NCBI GenBank assembly: GCA_027491075.1
Contig: JAIXWX010000022.1
Location: forward strand, 1 to 64,000
Reading direction: 5' to 3'
DNA: 64,000 nucleotides
Source: Flavobacteriales bacterium
GTDB lineage: Bacteria; Bacteroidota; Bacteroidia; Flavobacteriales_D; Sanyastnellaceae
The stretch's first letter is position 1, and each line of letters begins with the position of its first letter. Under the pieces are notes generated by a model. It saw only the letters and a program-made list of their open reading frames with translations. It made no database searches and was not told where the DNA came from. Both the position numbers and the translations under genes were made by a program. This document shows positions 1 to 10,862 of the stretch, piece after piece.

Positions 1-32
1 AATCATAATTTACATTATGTAAAGTAAATTTA

Positions 33-54
33 TCAAAAGGAAACCCCGTTTCCA
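33..54 (-). terminator. Probable terminator of the TPR gene
   Basis: Read on the minus strand, GGAAAC-GGG-GTTTCC forms a 6-bp hairpin followed by TTTT, about 15 nt after the stop codon of the TPR gene. The stem is short, so this is a moderate call. Nothing else is seen in bases 1-66. Confidence 0.5.
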
Positions 55-66
55 GGGTCCTTAGAA

Positions 67-1221
67 TTACTTGCTCTGAAGCAAATCTTTCATCTTTTTA
101 TATTCTTCTTCTCTACCAGCTTTATAATAAGCATCCTTCAAAGAAGAGATCATCTGACGCTCTTCGGTTGTGCCTTTCAACTCTGCAGGTATATTATTAT
201 ACGCATTTTCCAAAACCTCAGCAGACTTCTTGAAAAACACTTGAGCTGCAGCTGCACAATCATTGTATTTTGCAACTTCACGTGGAGGAATTGCATTGCA
301 TTCTTCTTCTTTTGCTAAACCTTTATTGAAATGCATTGCACCAAGATTAAACAATGCGTCATAATAATTGGGCTTAATGGCCAATGCACTTTTGTATGCT
401 TCCTCTTCTTCAACTGGTTTGTTGAGTTTGTTATAGGTGATCCCCAATACATACCAAAACATTTCATTATTCGGCTCTTTAGAGGTCAAACTCTTTAACA
501 GATCCTCAGCTTTAACATATTCTTGATCTCCGAGGTAAATGTTGACCTCTGCTCTCAAAATATCACTGTTGCCCGGATACTTCGATCTTCCTTCAGCTAA
601 TGTGGTCAACGCTTCAGACTTCTTACCATCTTCTAAATAAGCATCTGCGATATAACGATACACTTCAGGCACATTGTAATTGTAGCCTGCACATTTTTTG
701 TAACCTTCAATAGCATCCGCATTCTTTCCACACTGGTCGTTACAATATGCACTATTGAAAATGCTCAAGGTATCTACAATTTTAAAGATCCCAGATATTT
801 CAGCCATTTCAGCGAAGTTTTGAGCAGCACCGCAAAAGTCTTTCTTCCCGTACTTCTCTCCAGCCTGAGCGGCTAAAATTTCTTGCAATCGACCCATGGA
901 GCCTCTCACTTCAATGGCATAATCGCCATACTTATCTAGCTCTATACTTTTCTTATAACTATCGATTGCGGTTCTAGCTGCATTGGGGAACGTTGGGCTC
1001 AAATCAGCGGACGTTGCGATATTGAGATAAATATCTCCTCTGTATCTCCAAGTTTTCTCTTTGCTCGACGCTTTTGGATCTTGAACTGCTTGTTCAATAT
1101 AGGTTGCGGCAGCAGCAAAATCACCCTCTTTGTTTGCATTAAATGCATTTGTAACAGAAGGTTGAGCAAATGCTCCCAATGAAGCTCCAAGGGCTAATGA
1201 GAGTAAAATTTGTTTTCTCAT
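67..1221 (-). CDS. Secreted tetratricopeptide-repeat protein
   Basis: A 384-residue protein with a cleavable signal peptide (MRKQILLSLALGASLGAFAQ) and several TPR-like helical pairs across its length; the clearest lies near the C-terminus (a stretch reading NEMFWYVLGITYNKL, then a second with YYDALFNLGAMHFNKG). TPR proteins are protein-protein scaffolds, and the signal peptide places this one in the periplasm or outer envelope. The start at 1221 is preferred over an upstream in-frame ATG at 1305 because the signal peptide begins there and a consensus promoter lies between the two candidate starts. It is transcribed separately from gyrA, whose terminator lies upstream. The partner is unknown. 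Such proteins are common in Bacteroidota as 'tetratricopeptide repeat protein'; no enzymatic motif is visible. Confidence 0.85.
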   Translation of the reverse strand: MRKQILLSLALGASLGAFAQPSVTNAFNANKEGDFAAAATYIEQAVQDPKASSKEKTWRYRGDIYLNIATSADLSPTFPNAARTAIDSYKKSIELDKYGDYAIEVRGSMGRLQEILAAQAGEKYGKKDFCGAAQNFAEMAEISGIFKIVDTLSIFNSAYCNDQCGKNADAIEGYKKCAGYNYNVPEVYRYIADAYLEDGKKSEALTTLAEGRSKYPGNSDILRAEVNIYLGDQEYVKAEDLLKSLTSKEPNNEMFWYVLGITYNKLNKPVEEEEAYKSALAIKPNYYDALFNLGAMHFNKGLAKEEECNAIPPREVAKYNDCAAAAQVFFKKSAEVLENAYNNIPAELKGTTEERQMISSLKDAYYKAGREEEYKKMKDLLQSK

Positions 1222-1250
1222 GTGGTTTGATCTGATTATTTTAATGGTGT

Positions 1251-1281
1251 CAAATGTACAATTCGACCACGCAATTTTCAA
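1251..1281 (-). promoter_or_regulatory. Bacteroidota-type promoter for the TPR gene
   Basis: Minus strand reads TTG (1279-1281), 20 nt, TACATTTG (1251-1258). This matches the TTG-N19-21-TAnnTTTG consensus of the primary sigma factor in Bacteroidota. The predicted leader is about 26 nt. Confidence 0.7.
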
Positions 1282-1305
1282 CTTTCTTGCCAAATTAGAA
1301 TTCAA

Positions 1306-1334
1306 TAAAAAAAACCAGTCAAAGACCGGTTTTT
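1306..1334 (-). terminator. Terminator of gyrA
   Basis: Minus-strand RNA forms a 10-bp stem AAAACCGGUC / GACUGGUUUU (one G-U pair, UUU loop) followed by a run of U, 24 nt after the gyrA stop codon. Confidence 0.8.
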
Positions 1335-1357
1335 AAATCCATTGAAATCAAACTTGT

Positions 1358-3874
1358 TTAGTTCTCGCCATTGTCTCCTTCCAACTCTGGAGCGTCGCCA
1401 AGAACTATATCAGGATTGCTTTCCATACCTTCCTCTTCATCGTCTTTCATCACTGAGCAAACCGCTGCAATTTCATCGTTGTTGCGAAGATTGATCAATC
1501 GCACTCCTTGTGTGGCACGACCCATTACGCGCAAGTCTTCAACGCGAAGACGAATTGCAATACCACTCTTATTGATAATCATGAAATCGTGATCGCTGGA
1601 AACATCGAGAATGGCAATCAAATTTCCTGTTTTCTCAGTAATATTAATGGTTTTCACTCCCTTTCCTCCCCGATTTGTGACGCGGTAATCCTCCAAAGGC
1701 GAACGCTTCCCATAACCTTTCTCACTCACTACCAAAATGTCCTGATTAGGATCTGCAACGCAAACCATACCGATGACTTCGTCTGTTGAGCTTCCCAATG
1801 TAACTGCTTTAACCCCTTGAGCTGTTCTACCCACCGCTCTAACCGTCTTCTCATGGAATCGAATGGCTTTGCCTTCCTTTAACCCCATTAAAATCTCACA
1901 ATTACCGTTGGTGAGTTTTGCTTCAAGAAGCTGGTCGCCTTCTACGATAGTAATGGCATTGATACCGTTGGCCCTTGGTCTGCTGTATGCTTCTAAAGCG
2001 GTTTTCTTAATCAACCCTTGCTTCGTACAAAGAATTACAAAGTTGTTATTTACATAGTCTTCATTCATCAAATCCTCTGTAGGAATGTAAGCCAATACCT
2101 TATCATCTTGTTCTATGTTGATAAGGTTTTGGATGGCTCTTCCTTTGGAGATTTTGGTGCCTTCAGGTACTTCAAACACTCTCATCCAGAAGCATCTTCC
2201 CTTCTGGGTGAAAATGAGCAACCAATCATGATTTGAAGCGGTGAAGATGTGTTCAACAAAATCTTCTTGACGGGCTGTTGTACCTTTTGATCCTACACCA
2301 CCTCTTGACTGGGCTCTATATTCTGCTAAATTGGTTCTTTTAATATATCCAGCATGAGTAATCGTAATGACTACGTTATCATCTGGAATCATGTCTTCGA
2401 TACTCAGATCGGCGCTGCTATATTCTATGACTGATCTTCTTTCATCTCCGAACTTTTCAATTAAAGACTTTAACTCATCCTTAATGATTCCTTTTCTGAG
2501 ATCTTCGCTGGCCAATATCTCTTTTAAGCGAGCGATCAAAATCATCAATTCGTTATATTCTTCTTTGATTTTATCTCTTTCTAAACCGGTCAAGCGCTGT
2601 AAACGCATATCAAGAATAGCTCGCGACTGAATATCCGACAGGGCGAACTTTGAAATGAGTCCTTCTCTTGCCTCTTCAGGAGTTTGCGAACCTCTAATTA
2701 AAGCGATTACTTCATCCAAATGATCAAGAGCGATGAGCAAGCCCTCCAAAATGTGAGCGCGCTCTTCAGCTTTTCTTAATTCATACTGCGTCCTACGTGT
2801 CACCACTTCCATACGATGCAGTACGTAATTTTTGATGATATCTTTGAGGTTGAGGACCACCGGCCTCCCGCCTACTAGCGCAATATTATTTACTGAAAAT
2901 GATGTCTGTAGAGCAGTGTGCTTATAGAGATTGTTTAATACAACATTCGGAATTGCATCCCTCTTTAATTCGTAAACTACGCGTACTCCATTTCTGTCTG
3001 ATTCATCTCGAATCTCGGAAATACCTTCAATTTTTCCTTCTTGACAAAGATCCCAAGTACGCTTCACCATATCGGCTTTATTCACCTGATAGGGAATCTG
3101 ATCAACTATGACGCACTCTCTTCCATCCACTTCTTCAATTCGGGCCTTTCCTCTGATAACTATGCGTCCTCTACCTGTCTCGTAAGCAGATTTTACACCA
3201 TCAAGGCCATGAATTACTCCACCGGTAGGAAAATCTGGAGCCTTGATGTGTTTCATTAACTCATCAATAGTAATTTCCTCATTATCAATGAAGGCCATAA
3301 TCCCGTCACACACTTCGACAATATTATGCGGAGGCATATTGGTTGCCATTCCCACCGCAATACCAGAAACCCCGTTCAAAAGCAAATTCGGCACCTTGGC
3401 AGGCATTACTTTGGGTTCTTCCAACGAGTCGTCGAAATTGGGCTGAAAGTCTACTGTTTCTTTATCGAGATCTTCAAGAAGTTCTTCAGCGATCTTGCGC
3501 AATCTTGCCTCGGTGTATCGCATGGCGGCAGGATTATCTCCGTCCATACTGCCAAAATTACCTTGTCCGTCCACCATCGGATATCTCAACGACCATATTT
3601 GGGCCATTCTCACCATGGTATCGTATACTGCGCTATCTCCGTGCGGGTGAAACTTACCCAGCACCTCACCTACGATTCTTGCTGACTTCTTATGCGGTCT
3701 ATTTGAAAGTACCCCAAGTTCCAACATTCCATAAAGCACCCTTCTGTGAACGGGCTTCAAGCCGTCTCTCACGTCTGGTAGTGCTCTACTCACGATTACC
3801 GACATCGAATAATCGATGTAGGCGGTTTTCATTTCATCCTCGATGTTAATCCTAACAATCCTGTCTTCTGCCAT
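1358..3874 (-). CDS. gyrA: DNA gyrase subunit A
   Basis: Subunit A of the type IIA topoisomerase that introduces negative supercoils; it works as A2B2 with GyrB. The 838-residue protein opens with the family N-terminus ([20 protein letters not shown]). The catalytic tyrosine is Y120 in [10 protein letters not shown]. The quinolone-resistance region reads [11 protein letters not shown] with Ser81 and Asp85, equivalent to E. coli S83/D87 and wild type. The C-terminal beta-pinwheel contains QSRGGVG, a variant of the GyrA-box (QRRGGKG), and TNRGGKG, and the protein ends in an acidic tail. Length is close to other GyrA proteins, and the intact N-terminus and acidic tail favour GyrA over ParC. It stands alone with its own terminator and is divergent from clpC. 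Confidence 0.97.
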   Translation of the reverse strand: MAEDRIVRINIEDEMKTAYIDYSMSVIVSRALPDVRDGLKPVHRRVLYGMLELGVLSNRPHKKSARIVGEVLGKFHPHGDSAVYDTMVRMAQIWSLRYPMVDGQGNFGSMDGDNPAAMRYTEARLRKIAEELLEDLDKETVDFQPNFDDSLEEPKVMPAKVPNLLLNGVSGIAVGMATNMPPHNIVEVCDGIMAFIDNEEITIDELMKHIKAPDFPTGGVIHGLDGVKSAYETGRGRIVIRGKARIEEVDGRECVIVDQIPYQVNKADMVKRTWDLCQEGKIEGISEIRDESDRNGVRVVYELKRDAIPNVVLNNLYKHTALQTSFSVNNIALVGGRPVVLNLKDIIKNYVLHRMEVVTRRTQYELRKAEERAHILEGLLIALDHLDEVIALIRGSQTPEEAREGLISKFALSDIQSRAILDMRLQRLTGLERDKIKEEYNELMILIARLKEILASEDLRKGIIKDELKSLIEKFGDERRSVIEYSSADLSIEDMIPDDNVVITITHAGYIKRTNLAEYRAQSRGGVGSKGTTARQEDFVEHIFTASNHDWLLIFTQKGRCFWMRVFEVPEGTKISKGRAIQNLINIEQDDKVLAYIPTEDLMNEDYVNNNFVILCTKQGLIKKTALEAYSRPRANGINAITIVEGDQLLEAKLTNGNCEILMGLKEGKAIRFHEKTVRAVGRTAQGVKAVTLGSSTDEVIGMVCVADPNQDILVVSEKGYGKRSPLEDYRVTNRGGKGVKTINITEKTGNLIAILDVSSDHDFMIINKSGIAIRLRVEDLRVMGRATQGVRLINLRNNDEIAAVCSVMKDDEEEGMESNPDIVLGDAPELEGDNGEN

Positions 3875-3921
3875 TTCGTCTTTGAATTGGTTTGCGCATG
3901 ACTTTTGCCAAACGCGGCCTG

Positions 3922-3929
3922 CGAAAGTA
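3922..3929 (-). promoter_or_regulatory. Possible -7 box for gyrA
   Basis: Minus strand TACTTTCG resembles TAnnTTTG, 48 nt before the gyrA start. No TTG is found at the expected -33 distance, so support is weak. Confidence 0.3.
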
Positions 3930-4040
3930 CGATTTTAAGAGCGTTTTAGTAAATTAGAGACCTACCATTTTTATCCACATTCTGACAATATTGTGTGAAT
4001 AATTAACGAATAAAAAGAGTGTTTTTAAATCGTAGCCAAA

Positions 4041-4048
4041 TACATTTG
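4041..4048 (+). promoter_or_regulatory. Possible -7 box for clpC
   Basis: TACATTTG matches the TAnnTTTG consensus, giving a leader of about 110 nt before the clpC ATG. No clear -33 TTG. No CtsR-type operator (tandem AGGTCAAA) is visible in the gyrA-clpC gap. A 10-nt palindrome ACAATATTGT lies at 3985-3994. Confidence 0.4.
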
Positions 4049-4141
4049 AACGGTTCGCTAAAATACCTTTTGGAGTATTTATGAACTTGCCGAATAGATC
4101 ACGCAACTTTTCGCAAAAAACGCGGTTGAACAAATAAGAAT

Positions 4142-4150
4142 AAGAAGGAG
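4142..4150 (+). promoter_or_regulatory. Strong Shine-Dalgarno sequence of clpC
   Basis: AAGAAGGAG, 10 nt before the clpC ATG at 4161, is followed by an AT-only spacer. Shine-Dalgarno sequences are generally weak or absent in Bacteroidota, so this one stands out; it also fixes the start codon. Confidence 0.6.
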
Positions 4151-4160
4151 ATTTATATAT

Positions 4161-6749
4161 ATGGAAGCCAAATTTTCCCCTCAGGTAAAGGATGTAATTA
4201 CCTACAGTCGCGAGGAAGCTCTTCGATTGGGACACAGCTTCATAGGAGTTGAGCATCTATTGCTTGGGCTCATTCGTGAAGGAGAAAGTGTTGCAGTGAA
4301 AGTGCTTGTAAACCTCGATGTGGACTTGAGTAAGTTGAGAAAAATGATTGAGAGTTCAATCAAATCGACGGCTTCCCAACCCACCGTAAAACCTGCTGCA
4401 ACGGGTATGATCCCCTTGGTAAAACAAGCAGAAAGAATTCTTAAAATAACATACCTTGAAGCCAAGACCTTCAAGGCAACGCTTGTGGGTACAGAGCATT
4501 TATTGCTTTCTATACTGAAAGATCAAGACAATGTGGCCACAAGAACACTCAAAGCATTTAACGTAGATTATCAAATTGTGAGAGACGAATTAGAAAACAT
4601 GTCCGGCTTACTTAACGAGAAAGACCTGCCCAAAGCGGAGTTCCCAAGTTCAGCGGATGACGACGATGAGGAAAGAGGTTATGGAGGCGCTTCTTCTGGT
4701 GGCTCAGGTGCTAAGAAGCCTGGCGAAAGCAAGTCAAAAACACCGGTTTTGGATAATTTCGGACGCGATCTGACTAAGCTTGCAGAAGAAGGTAAACTAG
4801 ATCCTATTGTAGGTAGAGAAAAAGAGATCGAGCGTGTATCACAAATTCTTTCAAGAAGAAAAAAGAACAATCCAATTTTGATAGGCGAACCAGGTGTTGG
4901 AAAGTCTGCCATTGCTGAAGGTCTTGCCTTGAGAATCATTCAAAAGAAAGTATCACGTGTTCTTTTCAATAAGAGAATCGTAACCTTGGATATTGCTTCT
5001 CTTGTAGCAGGTACAAAATACCGCGGACAATTTGAAGAAAGAATGAAGGCCGTTATGAATGAATTGGAAAAATCACCCGATGTCATTCTATTTATCGATG
5101 AAATTCATACCATCGTTGGTGCCGGTGGCGCAAGCGGATCTTTGGATGCAAGCAATATGTTCAAGCCAGCTCTAGCTCGTGGAGAAATCCAGTGCATTGG
5201 AGCGACAACGCTTGACGAGTATCGTCAATATATTGAAAAGGATGGAGCACTCGAACGCCGATTCCAAAAGATAATTGTCGACCCCACCACGATCGATGAA
5301 ACGGTTCAAATCCTTCATAACATCAAGGATAAATATGAAGAACATCACTCTGTAACATACACCGAGGAAGCCATTTTATCTTGTGTGAAACTTACAGCAC
5401 GATATATCACTGATCGCCATTTACCAGACAAGGCAATCGATGCTTTGGATGAAGTGGGTTCTCGAGTGCACTTGAACAATATCAATGTTCCGAAAGAAAT
5501 TATTGATATAGAAAAGAGCATTGAAGATGTGAAGGAGGAGAAAAACCAAGTGGTACGTTCTCAGAAATACGAAGAAGCTGCCAAACTAAGAGACAAAGAG
5601 CGCCAGCTTCAAGAAAAATTGGAAGAGGCAAAGAAAAAGTGGGAAGAAGATACCAAGACTCATCGTGTAACGGTCACCGAGGCGAATGTGGAAGAAGTAG
5701 TGGCGATGATGACAGGTATTCCAGTTACCCGTGTAGCTGAAAAGGAAAGCGGACGTTTGGCGAAAATGGACCAAGAATTAGAAGGCAAAGTGATTGGTCA
5801 AGATGAGGCCATCAAGAAAGTGGTGAAAGCCATCAAGCGCAATCGCGCTGGCCTCAAAGACCCCAATCGCCCGATAGGATCTTTCATCTTCTTAGGACCA
5901 ACTGGTGTTGGTAAGACCCAACTTGCGAAGGAACTAGCGAAATATCTATTCGATACTGAAGAAGCACTTATTCGAATAGACATGAGTGAATACATGGAGA
6001 AGTTTGCAGTATCTAGATTGATAGGAGCGCCTCCCGGATATGTGGGGTATGAAGAAGGAGGTCAGTTAACAGAGAAAGTTCGTCGCAGACCCTACTCTAT
6101 CGTTTTGCTGGATGAGATTGAAAAGGCCCACCCGGATGTGTTTAACCTATTGCTTCAAGCATTGGATGACGGTCAAATGACAGATAGTTTGGGAAGAAGA
6201 ATTGACTTCAAAAACACCATCATGATCATGACTTCCAACATTGGTGCGCGTCAACTTCAGGACTTTGGAACGGGCGTAGGTTTTAGCACCGGTGCAAAAT
6301 CTTCTCAAGAAGAAATGGAGAAGAAGGGAGTTATTGAAAACGCTTTGAAAAAGGCCTTTGCTCCTGAATTCTTGAACAGAATTGACGATCTCATTGTGTT
6401 CAACGCATTGAAGAAAGAGCACATCTTTGAAATCATTGATATTGAATTGGCAAAGCTCTTCCATCGCATCACTGATTTAGGGTATAATATCAAGTTAACG
6501 GAAGAAGCGAAAGATTATATCGCAGAAAAAGGATACGATGAAAAATTCGGTGCGCGTCCTCTGAAGAGAGCGATTCAGAAGTATTTAGAAGATCCGCTGG
6601 CTGAAGAGATCATCAATAGCAACATCAAACCCGGAGATACCCTGATGGTTGACTTTAATGCCAAAGATGAGCAAATCACCATGCGTGTGGAGAAGGGAAA
6701 AGATCCTAAGAAAGAGGAAAAGACCAAGGATAAAGGAACAGAGGAGTGA
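4161..6749 (+). CDS. clpC: ClpC-type AAA+ unfoldase (Clp protease ATPase subunit)
   Basis: Hsp100 class-I AAA+ unfoldase that feeds substrates to ClpP. The 862-residue protein has an N-terminal double Clp-N repeat ([14 protein letters not shown] at about 25 and [10 protein letters not shown] at about 110), a Gly/Ser-rich acidic linker (about 165-190), AAA-1 (Walker [10 protein letters not shown] near 241, Walker B ILFIDEIH near 310), a UVR-type coiled-coil middle domain ([16 protein letters not shown] near 467), and AAA-2 (Walker A GPTGVGKT near 580, Walker [10 protein letters not shown] near 650). The tripeptide VGF near residue 706 is at the position of the ClpP-docking loop. The UVR domain separates ClpC from ClpB and ClpA. 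It is monocistronic, with an unusually strong RBS; the C-terminal tail is highly charged ([10 protein letters not shown]). Confidence 0.96.
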   Translation: MEAKFSPQVKDVITYSREEALRLGHSFIGVEHLLLGLIREGESVAVKVLVNLDVDLSKLRKMIESSIKSTASQPTVKPAATGMIPLVKQAERILKITYLEAKTFKATLVGTEHLLLSILKDQDNVATRTLKAFNVDYQIVRDELENMSGLLNEKDLPKAEFPSSADDDDEERGYGGASSGGSGAKKPGESKSKTPVLDNFGRDLTKLAEEGKLDPIVGREKEIERVSQILSRRKKNNPILIGEPGVGKSAIAEGLALRIIQKKVSRVLFNKRIVTLDIASLVAGTKYRGQFEERMKAVMNELEKSPDVILFIDEIHTIVGAGGASGSLDASNMFKPALARGEIQCIGATTLDEYRQYIEKDGALERRFQKIIVDPTTIDETVQILHNIKDKYEEHHSVTYTEEAILSCVKLTARYITDRHLPDKAIDALDEVGSRVHLNNINVPKEIIDIEKSIEDVKEEKNQVVRSQKYEEAAKLRDKERQLQEKLEEAKKKWEEDTKTHRVTVTEANVEEVVAMMTGIPVTRVAEKESGRLAKMDQELEGKVIGQDEAIKKVVKAIKRNRAGLKDPNRPIGSFIFLGPTGVGKTQLAKELAKYLFDTEEALIRIDMSEYMEKFAVSRLIGAPPGYVGYEEGGQLTEKVRRRPYSIVLLDEIEKAHPDVFNLLLQALDDGQMTDSLGRRIDFKNTIMIMTSNIGARQLQDFGTGVGFSTGAKSSQEEMEKKGVIENALKKAFAPEFLNRIDDLIVFNALKKEHIFEIIDIELAKLFHRITDLGYNIKLTEEAKDYIAEKGYDEKFGARPLKRAIQKYLEDPLAEEIINSNIKPGDTLMVDFNAKDEQITMRVEKGKDPKKEEKTKDKGTEE

Positions 6750-6767
6750 TATAAATTCTTTAATTGT

Positions 6768-6796
6768 AAAAAGGTCCTCCGCTGGAGGACCTTTTT
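6768..6796. terminator. Bidirectional terminator between clpC and mutB
   Basis: AAAAAGGTCCTCC-GCT-GGAGGACCTTTTT is a perfect 13-bp inverted repeat with A/T runs on both sides, placed between two convergent genes. Confidence 0.9.
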
Positions 6797-6799
6797 ATT

Positions 6800-8848
6800 T
6801 TAAGAAAACCCCTTAATCAATACCTCTAAAATATCAATCGCGGCGGAGGGGATTTTGGTACCAGGCCCGAAGATCCCTACACATCCAGACTCATATAAAA
6901 ATGGGTAATCTTGCTCTGGAATGACTCCTCCAGCAACAACCAAAATATCTTCTCTGCCGAGTTTCTCTAATTCTAAGACCAACTCTGGAATGAGTGTCTT
7001 ATGTCCTGCGGCCAGGGACGATGCTCCCACGATGTGCACGTCGTTTTCAACAGCTTGCTTGGCCACCTCAGCGGGTGTTTGAAACAAAGGACCAATATCC
7101 ACATCAAAACCAATATCCGCGAAGGAGGTAGCAATGACCTTTGCACCTCTATCGTGTCCGTCTTGTCCCATTTTAGCAATCATGATCCGAGGGCGACGAC
7201 CTGCAATCTTCGCAAATTCATCGGCTTTCACTCTTGCCAACTTAAAGTTTTCATCCATGTCTGATTCTGCTGAATAAACTCCAGAAACACTTCTTATCTG
7301 TGCTTTGTATCTTCCAAAACTCTTTTCCATTGCCTCGGATATTTCTCCTAGTGAGGCGCGATTTCTCGCAGCGTCTACTGCCAATTCTAACAAATTGCCA
7401 CTGCCTGATTTTGCAGCTTCCGCTATTCTAGAGAGTGATTGCTGACATGCATCTTCATTGCGCTCATTTCTCAGTTTCTTCAAACGAGCTATTTGAGATT
7501 CGCGCACTGCTGCGTTGTCTACTTCTAAAATATCAATGGCTTCTTCTTCTTCTTGCACAAATAAGTTAACTCCAATAATCTTGTCCTTTCCGCTATCAAT
7601 TCTAGCTTGTTTTCTTGCAGCAGCTTCTTCAATTCGAAGCTTCGGGACCCCTGCCTCAATCGCTTTGGTCATGCCTCCCAACTCTTCCACCTCTTGAATC
7701 AATTCCCACGCTTTTTCTGCAATTTCTAAGGTGAGTTTTTCAACATATTGGCTTCCTCCCCATGGATCAACAACTTTACAGATATCCGTTTCTTCTTGAA
7801 TATACAGTTGCGTGTTTCTTGCGATACGAGCGCTAAAGTCGGTGGGTAATGCAATGGCTTCATCCAATGCATTGGTATGCAGACTCTGTGTACCACCGAA
7901 AACCGCACCGAGAGCCTCGATACAGGTTCTTGCTACATTGTTGAAAGGATCTTGCTTGGTTAAACTCCACCCACTGGTTTGACAATGGGTGCGCAACATG
8001 AGCGACTTAGAGCTTTGAGGATTGAAAGGCATCATGAGCTTCGCCCATAGCATTCTGGCTGCTCTCATCTTGGCGATTTCTCTAAAGTGGTCCATTCCTA
8101 TGGCCCAAAAGAAAGACAACCTTGGAGCAAAGTCATCGACTTTCATACCCGCCCTCACTCCTGCTCTCACATATTCTACTCCATCGGCTAACGTATACGC
8201 CAACTCTTGTTCTAAAGTAGCTCCCGCTTCTTGCATGTGGTAGCCACTTATAGAAATCGCATTGAACTTAGGCATATTTCTCGAGGTATACTCGAAGATA
8301 TCGCTAATAATGCGCATGCTGGGCTCAGGAGGATAGATATACGTGTTTCGTACCATGAATTCTTTAAGAATATCATTCTGAATGGTACCGCTTAACTTGT
8401 CTGGCGAAACACCTTGTTCTTCCGCAGCAACGATATAAAACGCAAGGATTGGAATCACTGCACCGTTCATGGTCATACTCACGGACATTTCATCCAATGG
8501 AATTCCATCAAAAAGTAGTTTCATATCCAGAATAGAGTCGATGGCCACACCGGCCTTACCAACGTCTCCCTTTACTCTTGGATGGTCGCTATCATATCCC
8601 CGGTGAGTTGCAAGATCGAAAGCAACACTAAGACCTTTTTGTCCAGCGGCTAAGTTTCTTTTATAAAAAGCATTCGACGCTTCTGCTGTGCTAAATCCAG
8701 CATATTGACGAATAGTCCAGGGACGAATGGTATACATGCTTGCGTAGGGACCTCTGAGAAATGGCGGCGTACCAGCACCGTATGATGCAGACTCTCTTTT
8801 CTCATCGACTCTCGCTATGGGGATAGAAACACCCGACCAGTCTTTCAT
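6800..8848 (-). CDS. mutB: Methylmalonyl-CoA mutase, large (catalytic) subunit
   Basis: Adenosylcobalamin-dependent isomerase interconverting succinyl-CoA and (R)-methylmalonyl-CoA, in propionate and branched-chain amino-acid metabolism. The 682-residue protein has the TIM-barrel mutase domain (RGPYASMY and [15 protein letters not shown] near the N-terminus) and a C-terminal B12-binding domain with the base-off motif GQDGHDRG (His near 564) plus the GASSLAAGH and GGVIPEQD segments. It is slightly shorter than the roughly 714-residue E. coli Sbm. Its start overlaps the mutA stop by 4 bp, so translation is probably coupled. Neither the epimerase nor the MeaB chaperone is in the window. Confidence 0.95.
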   Translation of the reverse strand: MKDWSGVSIPIARVDEKRESASYGAGTPPFLRGPYASMYTIRPWTIRQYAGFSTAEASNAFYKRNLAAGQKGLSVAFDLATHRGYDSDHPRVKGDVGKAGVAIDSILDMKLLFDGIPLDEMSVSMTMNGAVIPILAFYIVAAEEQGVSPDKLSGTIQNDILKEFMVRNTYIYPPEPSMRIISDIFEYTSRNMPKFNAISISGYHMQEAGATLEQELAYTLADGVEYVRAGVRAGMKVDDFAPRLSFFWAIGMDHFREIAKMRAARMLWAKLMMPFNPQSSKSLMLRTHCQTSGWSLTKQDPFNNVARTCIEALGAVFGGTQSLHTNALDEAIALPTDFSARIARNTQLYIQEETDICKVVDPWGGSQYVEKLTLEIAEKAWELIQEVEELGGMTKAIEAGVPKLRIEEAAARKQARIDSGKDKIIGVNLFVQEEEEAIDILEVDNAAVRESQIARLKKLRNERNEDACQQSLSRIAEAAKSGSGNLLELAVDAARNRASLGEISEAMEKSFGRYKAQIRSVSGVYSAESDMDENFKLARVKADEFAKIAGRRPRIMIAKMGQDGHDRGAKVIATSFADIGFDVDIGPLFQTPAEVAKQAVENDVHIVGASSLAAGHKTLIPELVLELEKLGREDILVVAGGVIPEQDYPFLYESGCVGIFGPGTKIPSAAIDILEVLIKGFS

Positions 8849-10176
8849 GATCTACCCTCCTCTACGTATTTATTTTCCATATCAAAAGCGGCTCTAAAAG
8901 AAAATTCATTCGAAGGAGTATTCTTTAACACCTCCATTTTATTAGGGAATTTATTTACGCCGACCAATGATTTTTCGGTGCGATTATACTTTTGTTTTTG
9001 TAAATCATTTTGGAATTTTATCAATGAGAGGATGCCCATTAAAAATGAGGAATTTTCTTGAACCTCTACCTCTTTGAATTTACTCCAAGCAACCTCGGCC
9101 AACTCACAATTTAGTTGATTGATAAAGAAAGCACCTTCCGCGGCATTTCTAGACTCTTTGAAATGACTTTCCTCCACCAATAAATGCAGAATGTTTCGCG
9201 CCCATCTTTTTCCCTGTTCACTATTCTGATCTATTCTATCATAACCCAAAACCTCTATACTGTCTGCTTGACCTAAATACGCGCTCATGCATTGCGAGGT
9301 AGCACGAAGCATATTGTTATAAGCATCAATTGATGAATAAGTAAACAACGAAGAAACGGTGGTTATTTGAGTATGCTGAGAACATGTGTGTTCAGGATGG
9401 TAGGACTGGGCAATAGTTGACCAAAGAGTTCTAAAGACAATATACTTGGACATTTCTTGAAAATACCCCGTAGAAGTCGCAAAATGAAACCCAATGGCGG
9501 CCAGAGCGTCATCCACTGTGAACTTTTCTTCCTCGATTAGAATATCTAAGGTTCTTCTGCCTGCCGATAAGGCCGTGCTTACTTGAAGAGCTACGTCCAT
9601 TCCAAAGTGACCTAGATTTGTTGTATCGATAACAAACGGCTTGAATTTGTTTTTAGATGATTTCAAAACCGAAGACAAAGACCTAATGAGGGAAACATCT
9701 TGTAACGAACTCAATGGAATTCTTACACTAAAGCTATAATCTCTAAGGATAGAGGAATTGGCAAAAATAAACTGTTCAACTATCTTAAGACCTTCTTGTA
9801 AGTTCTTTTCTTCCAGTTGTAAAGTCGTATGGATGTATTCGAAAAAAACTCCTTCCGTGATCTGTCTGAAGTCTTTGTTGTCGTCAAGCACGACTGTCAA
9901 GTGATTCACTCCTTGCTCCAAACTTCGAAGAATAGGCTCGCTGGAATCTAGTCTAGAAAGTAGAAAAGACTCCGCAATCATGGTGTCTTTTTCCGGAGTC
10001 GAAACAGCATTAAAGATACTATTATAATGTGTATAATAAGGTTCTAGCAATAGGCCTTCCAATGGCGACCATTTTAAGAAATCATAAGGCCTTTCTCCTA
10101 GTTCCTTTGTTAAAACCCTCATCCATTGGTCCCTTGTAGAAGGCGAGAACTCAGAAAAATCTAAACGTTCTTTCAT
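8845..10176 (-). CDS. mutA: Methylmalonyl-CoA mutase, small subunit
   Basis: Partner subunit of the heterodimeric mutase. The 443-residue protein resembles the large subunit's barrel domain but lacks the catalytic motifs and the B12-binding signature, as expected for MutA in the two-subunit enzymes of Bacteroidota and actinobacteria. Recognisable segments are [21 protein letters not shown] and [23 protein letters not shown]. It is the first gene of a two-gene operon, followed by mutB with a 4-bp overlap. A TAAGTTTG box ends only 4 nt before the ATG, predicting a leaderless mRNA. Confidence 0.9.
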   Translation of the reverse strand: MKERLDFSEFSPSTRDQWMRVLTKELGERPYDFLKWSPLEGLLLEPYYTHYNSIFNAVSTPEKDTMIAESFLLSRLDSSEPILRSLEQGVNHLTVVLDDNKDFRQITEGVFFEYIHTTLQLEEKNLQEGLKIVEQFIFANSSILRDYSFSVRIPLSSLQDVSLIRSLSSVLKSSKNKFKPFVIDTTNLGHFGMDVALQVSTALSAGRRTLDILIEEEKFTVDDALAAIGFHFATSTGYFQEMSKYIVFRTLWSTIAQSYHPEHTCSQHTQITTVSSLFTYSSIDAYNNMLRATSQCMSAYLGQADSIEVLGYDRIDQNSEQGKRWARNILHLLVEESHFKESRNAAEGAFFINQLNCELAEVAWSKFKEVEVQENSSFLMGILSLIKFQNDLQKQKYNRTEKSLVGVNKFPNKMEVLKNTPSNEFSFRAAFDMENKYVEEGRS

Positions 10177-10180
10177 AGGT

Positions 10181-10188
10181 CAAACTTA
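10181..10188 (-). promoter_or_regulatory. -7 box of the mutAB operon (leaderless)
   Basis: Minus strand TAAGTTTG matches TAnnTTTG and is separated from the mutA ATG by 4 nt (ACCT). Transcription would begin at or next to the A of the start codon. No -33 TTG is seen. Confidence 0.5.
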
Positions 10189-10201
10189 AAATAGAACATG
10201 C

Positions 10202-10209
10202 TACATTCG
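10202..10209 (+). promoter_or_regulatory. Possible -7 box for csaA
   Basis: TACATTCG, 20 nt before the csaA ATG, lies back to back with the mutA box in a divergent 53-bp gap. Confidence 0.35.
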
Positions 10210-10229
10210 TAGGAAAAGGTGGGATTTTT

Positions 10230-10574
10230 ATGAAACAAGACTTTGTGGACTTTTCGGTATTTGAGAATTTGGACATACGTGTGGGTACGATTATAAGCTG
10301 TGTAGTTAATACAGGCTTAAAAAATCCTGCGTATGCCATGAAGATTGACTTTGGGCCTTACGGAATAAAATCCACCAGTGCGCAGCTTTCCATAAGTTAC
10401 TCTTCCGAAGAACTAATTGGCAAGCAAGTCATTGCCATCACCAATTTTCACAAGAAGAAAATTGGAAAAATATGGAGCGAGGTGCTTGTTTTGGGGCTAG
10501 TGAGAGATAATTCCAAGGAGGTCATCTTGGCCGTGCCAGACAAGCCATGTGAAAATGGACTTCAACTTCTATGA
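10230..10574 (+). CDS. csaA: CsaA-like tRNA-binding protein
   Basis: A 114-residue protein made of a single OB-fold tRNA-binding domain. It has the family hallmark FENLDIRVGTIISC near the N-terminus, SAQLSISYSSEELIGKQVIAI in the middle, and the closing EVLVLGLV segment. CsaA homologues are about 110 residues and bind tRNA or act as export-related chaperones; the precise role in Bacteroidota is not settled. It is monocistronic and divergent from mutAB. No signal peptide is seen, so it is cytoplasmic. Confidence 0.9.
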   Translation: MKQDFVDFSVFENLDIRVGTIISCVVNTGLKNPAYAMKIDFGPYGIKSTSAQLSISYSSEELIGKQVIAITNFHKKKIGKIWSEVLVLGLVRDNSKEVILAVPDKPCENGLQLL

Positions 10575-10722
10575 AAATTGCATTTTTGTTGCTTAAAACA
10601 CGCCTGATTGGTTTGAACTAGACTTTTTCTGGCATAAAGGTATTTTTATCCTAAATAGTGCTTTCGAAACCCTTGTCCATCTAGGAAAAGAATTGGTCTA
10701 TGTTTTTTTAGCATTAGGCTAA

Positions 10723-10758
10723 AAACACTTGTGTTTATGTTCTATTTCGTTATATTCG
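10723..10758 (+). promoter_or_regulatory. Promoter of the SpoIIE-type phosphatase gene, with inverted repeat over -33
   Basis: TTG (10729-10731), 19 nt, TATATTCG (10751-10758) fits the Bacteroidota consensus closely. An inverted repeat AAACAC-TT-GTGTTT (10723-10736) covers the -33 element and could be an operator. The leader is about 100 nt. Bases 10575-10722 hold nothing else I can identify. Confidence 0.6.
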
Positions 10759-10862
10759 ATTGTGTTTTAAACCTTCCCGCCTATGACTAACTTATACTTT
10801 CCAACCAAGGGTTTATTTGTTAATCATCTTAAATTGATAATCACTTAACACCCTAGGGATCC

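Noticed and set aside
999-1190. A 63-residue minus-strand ORF inside the TPR gene
   Set aside because: It is a frame-shifted shadow of the TPR coding sequence.
1371-3849. Several plus-strand ORFs inside gyrA, including a 168-residue one
   Set aside because: They are antisense shadows of a well-conserved gene; they have no family resemblance or promoter of their own.
3985-3994. Palindrome ACAATATTGT between gyrA and clpC as an operator
   Set aside because: Ten AT-rich bases are expected by chance at this frequency; no second copy was seen nearby.
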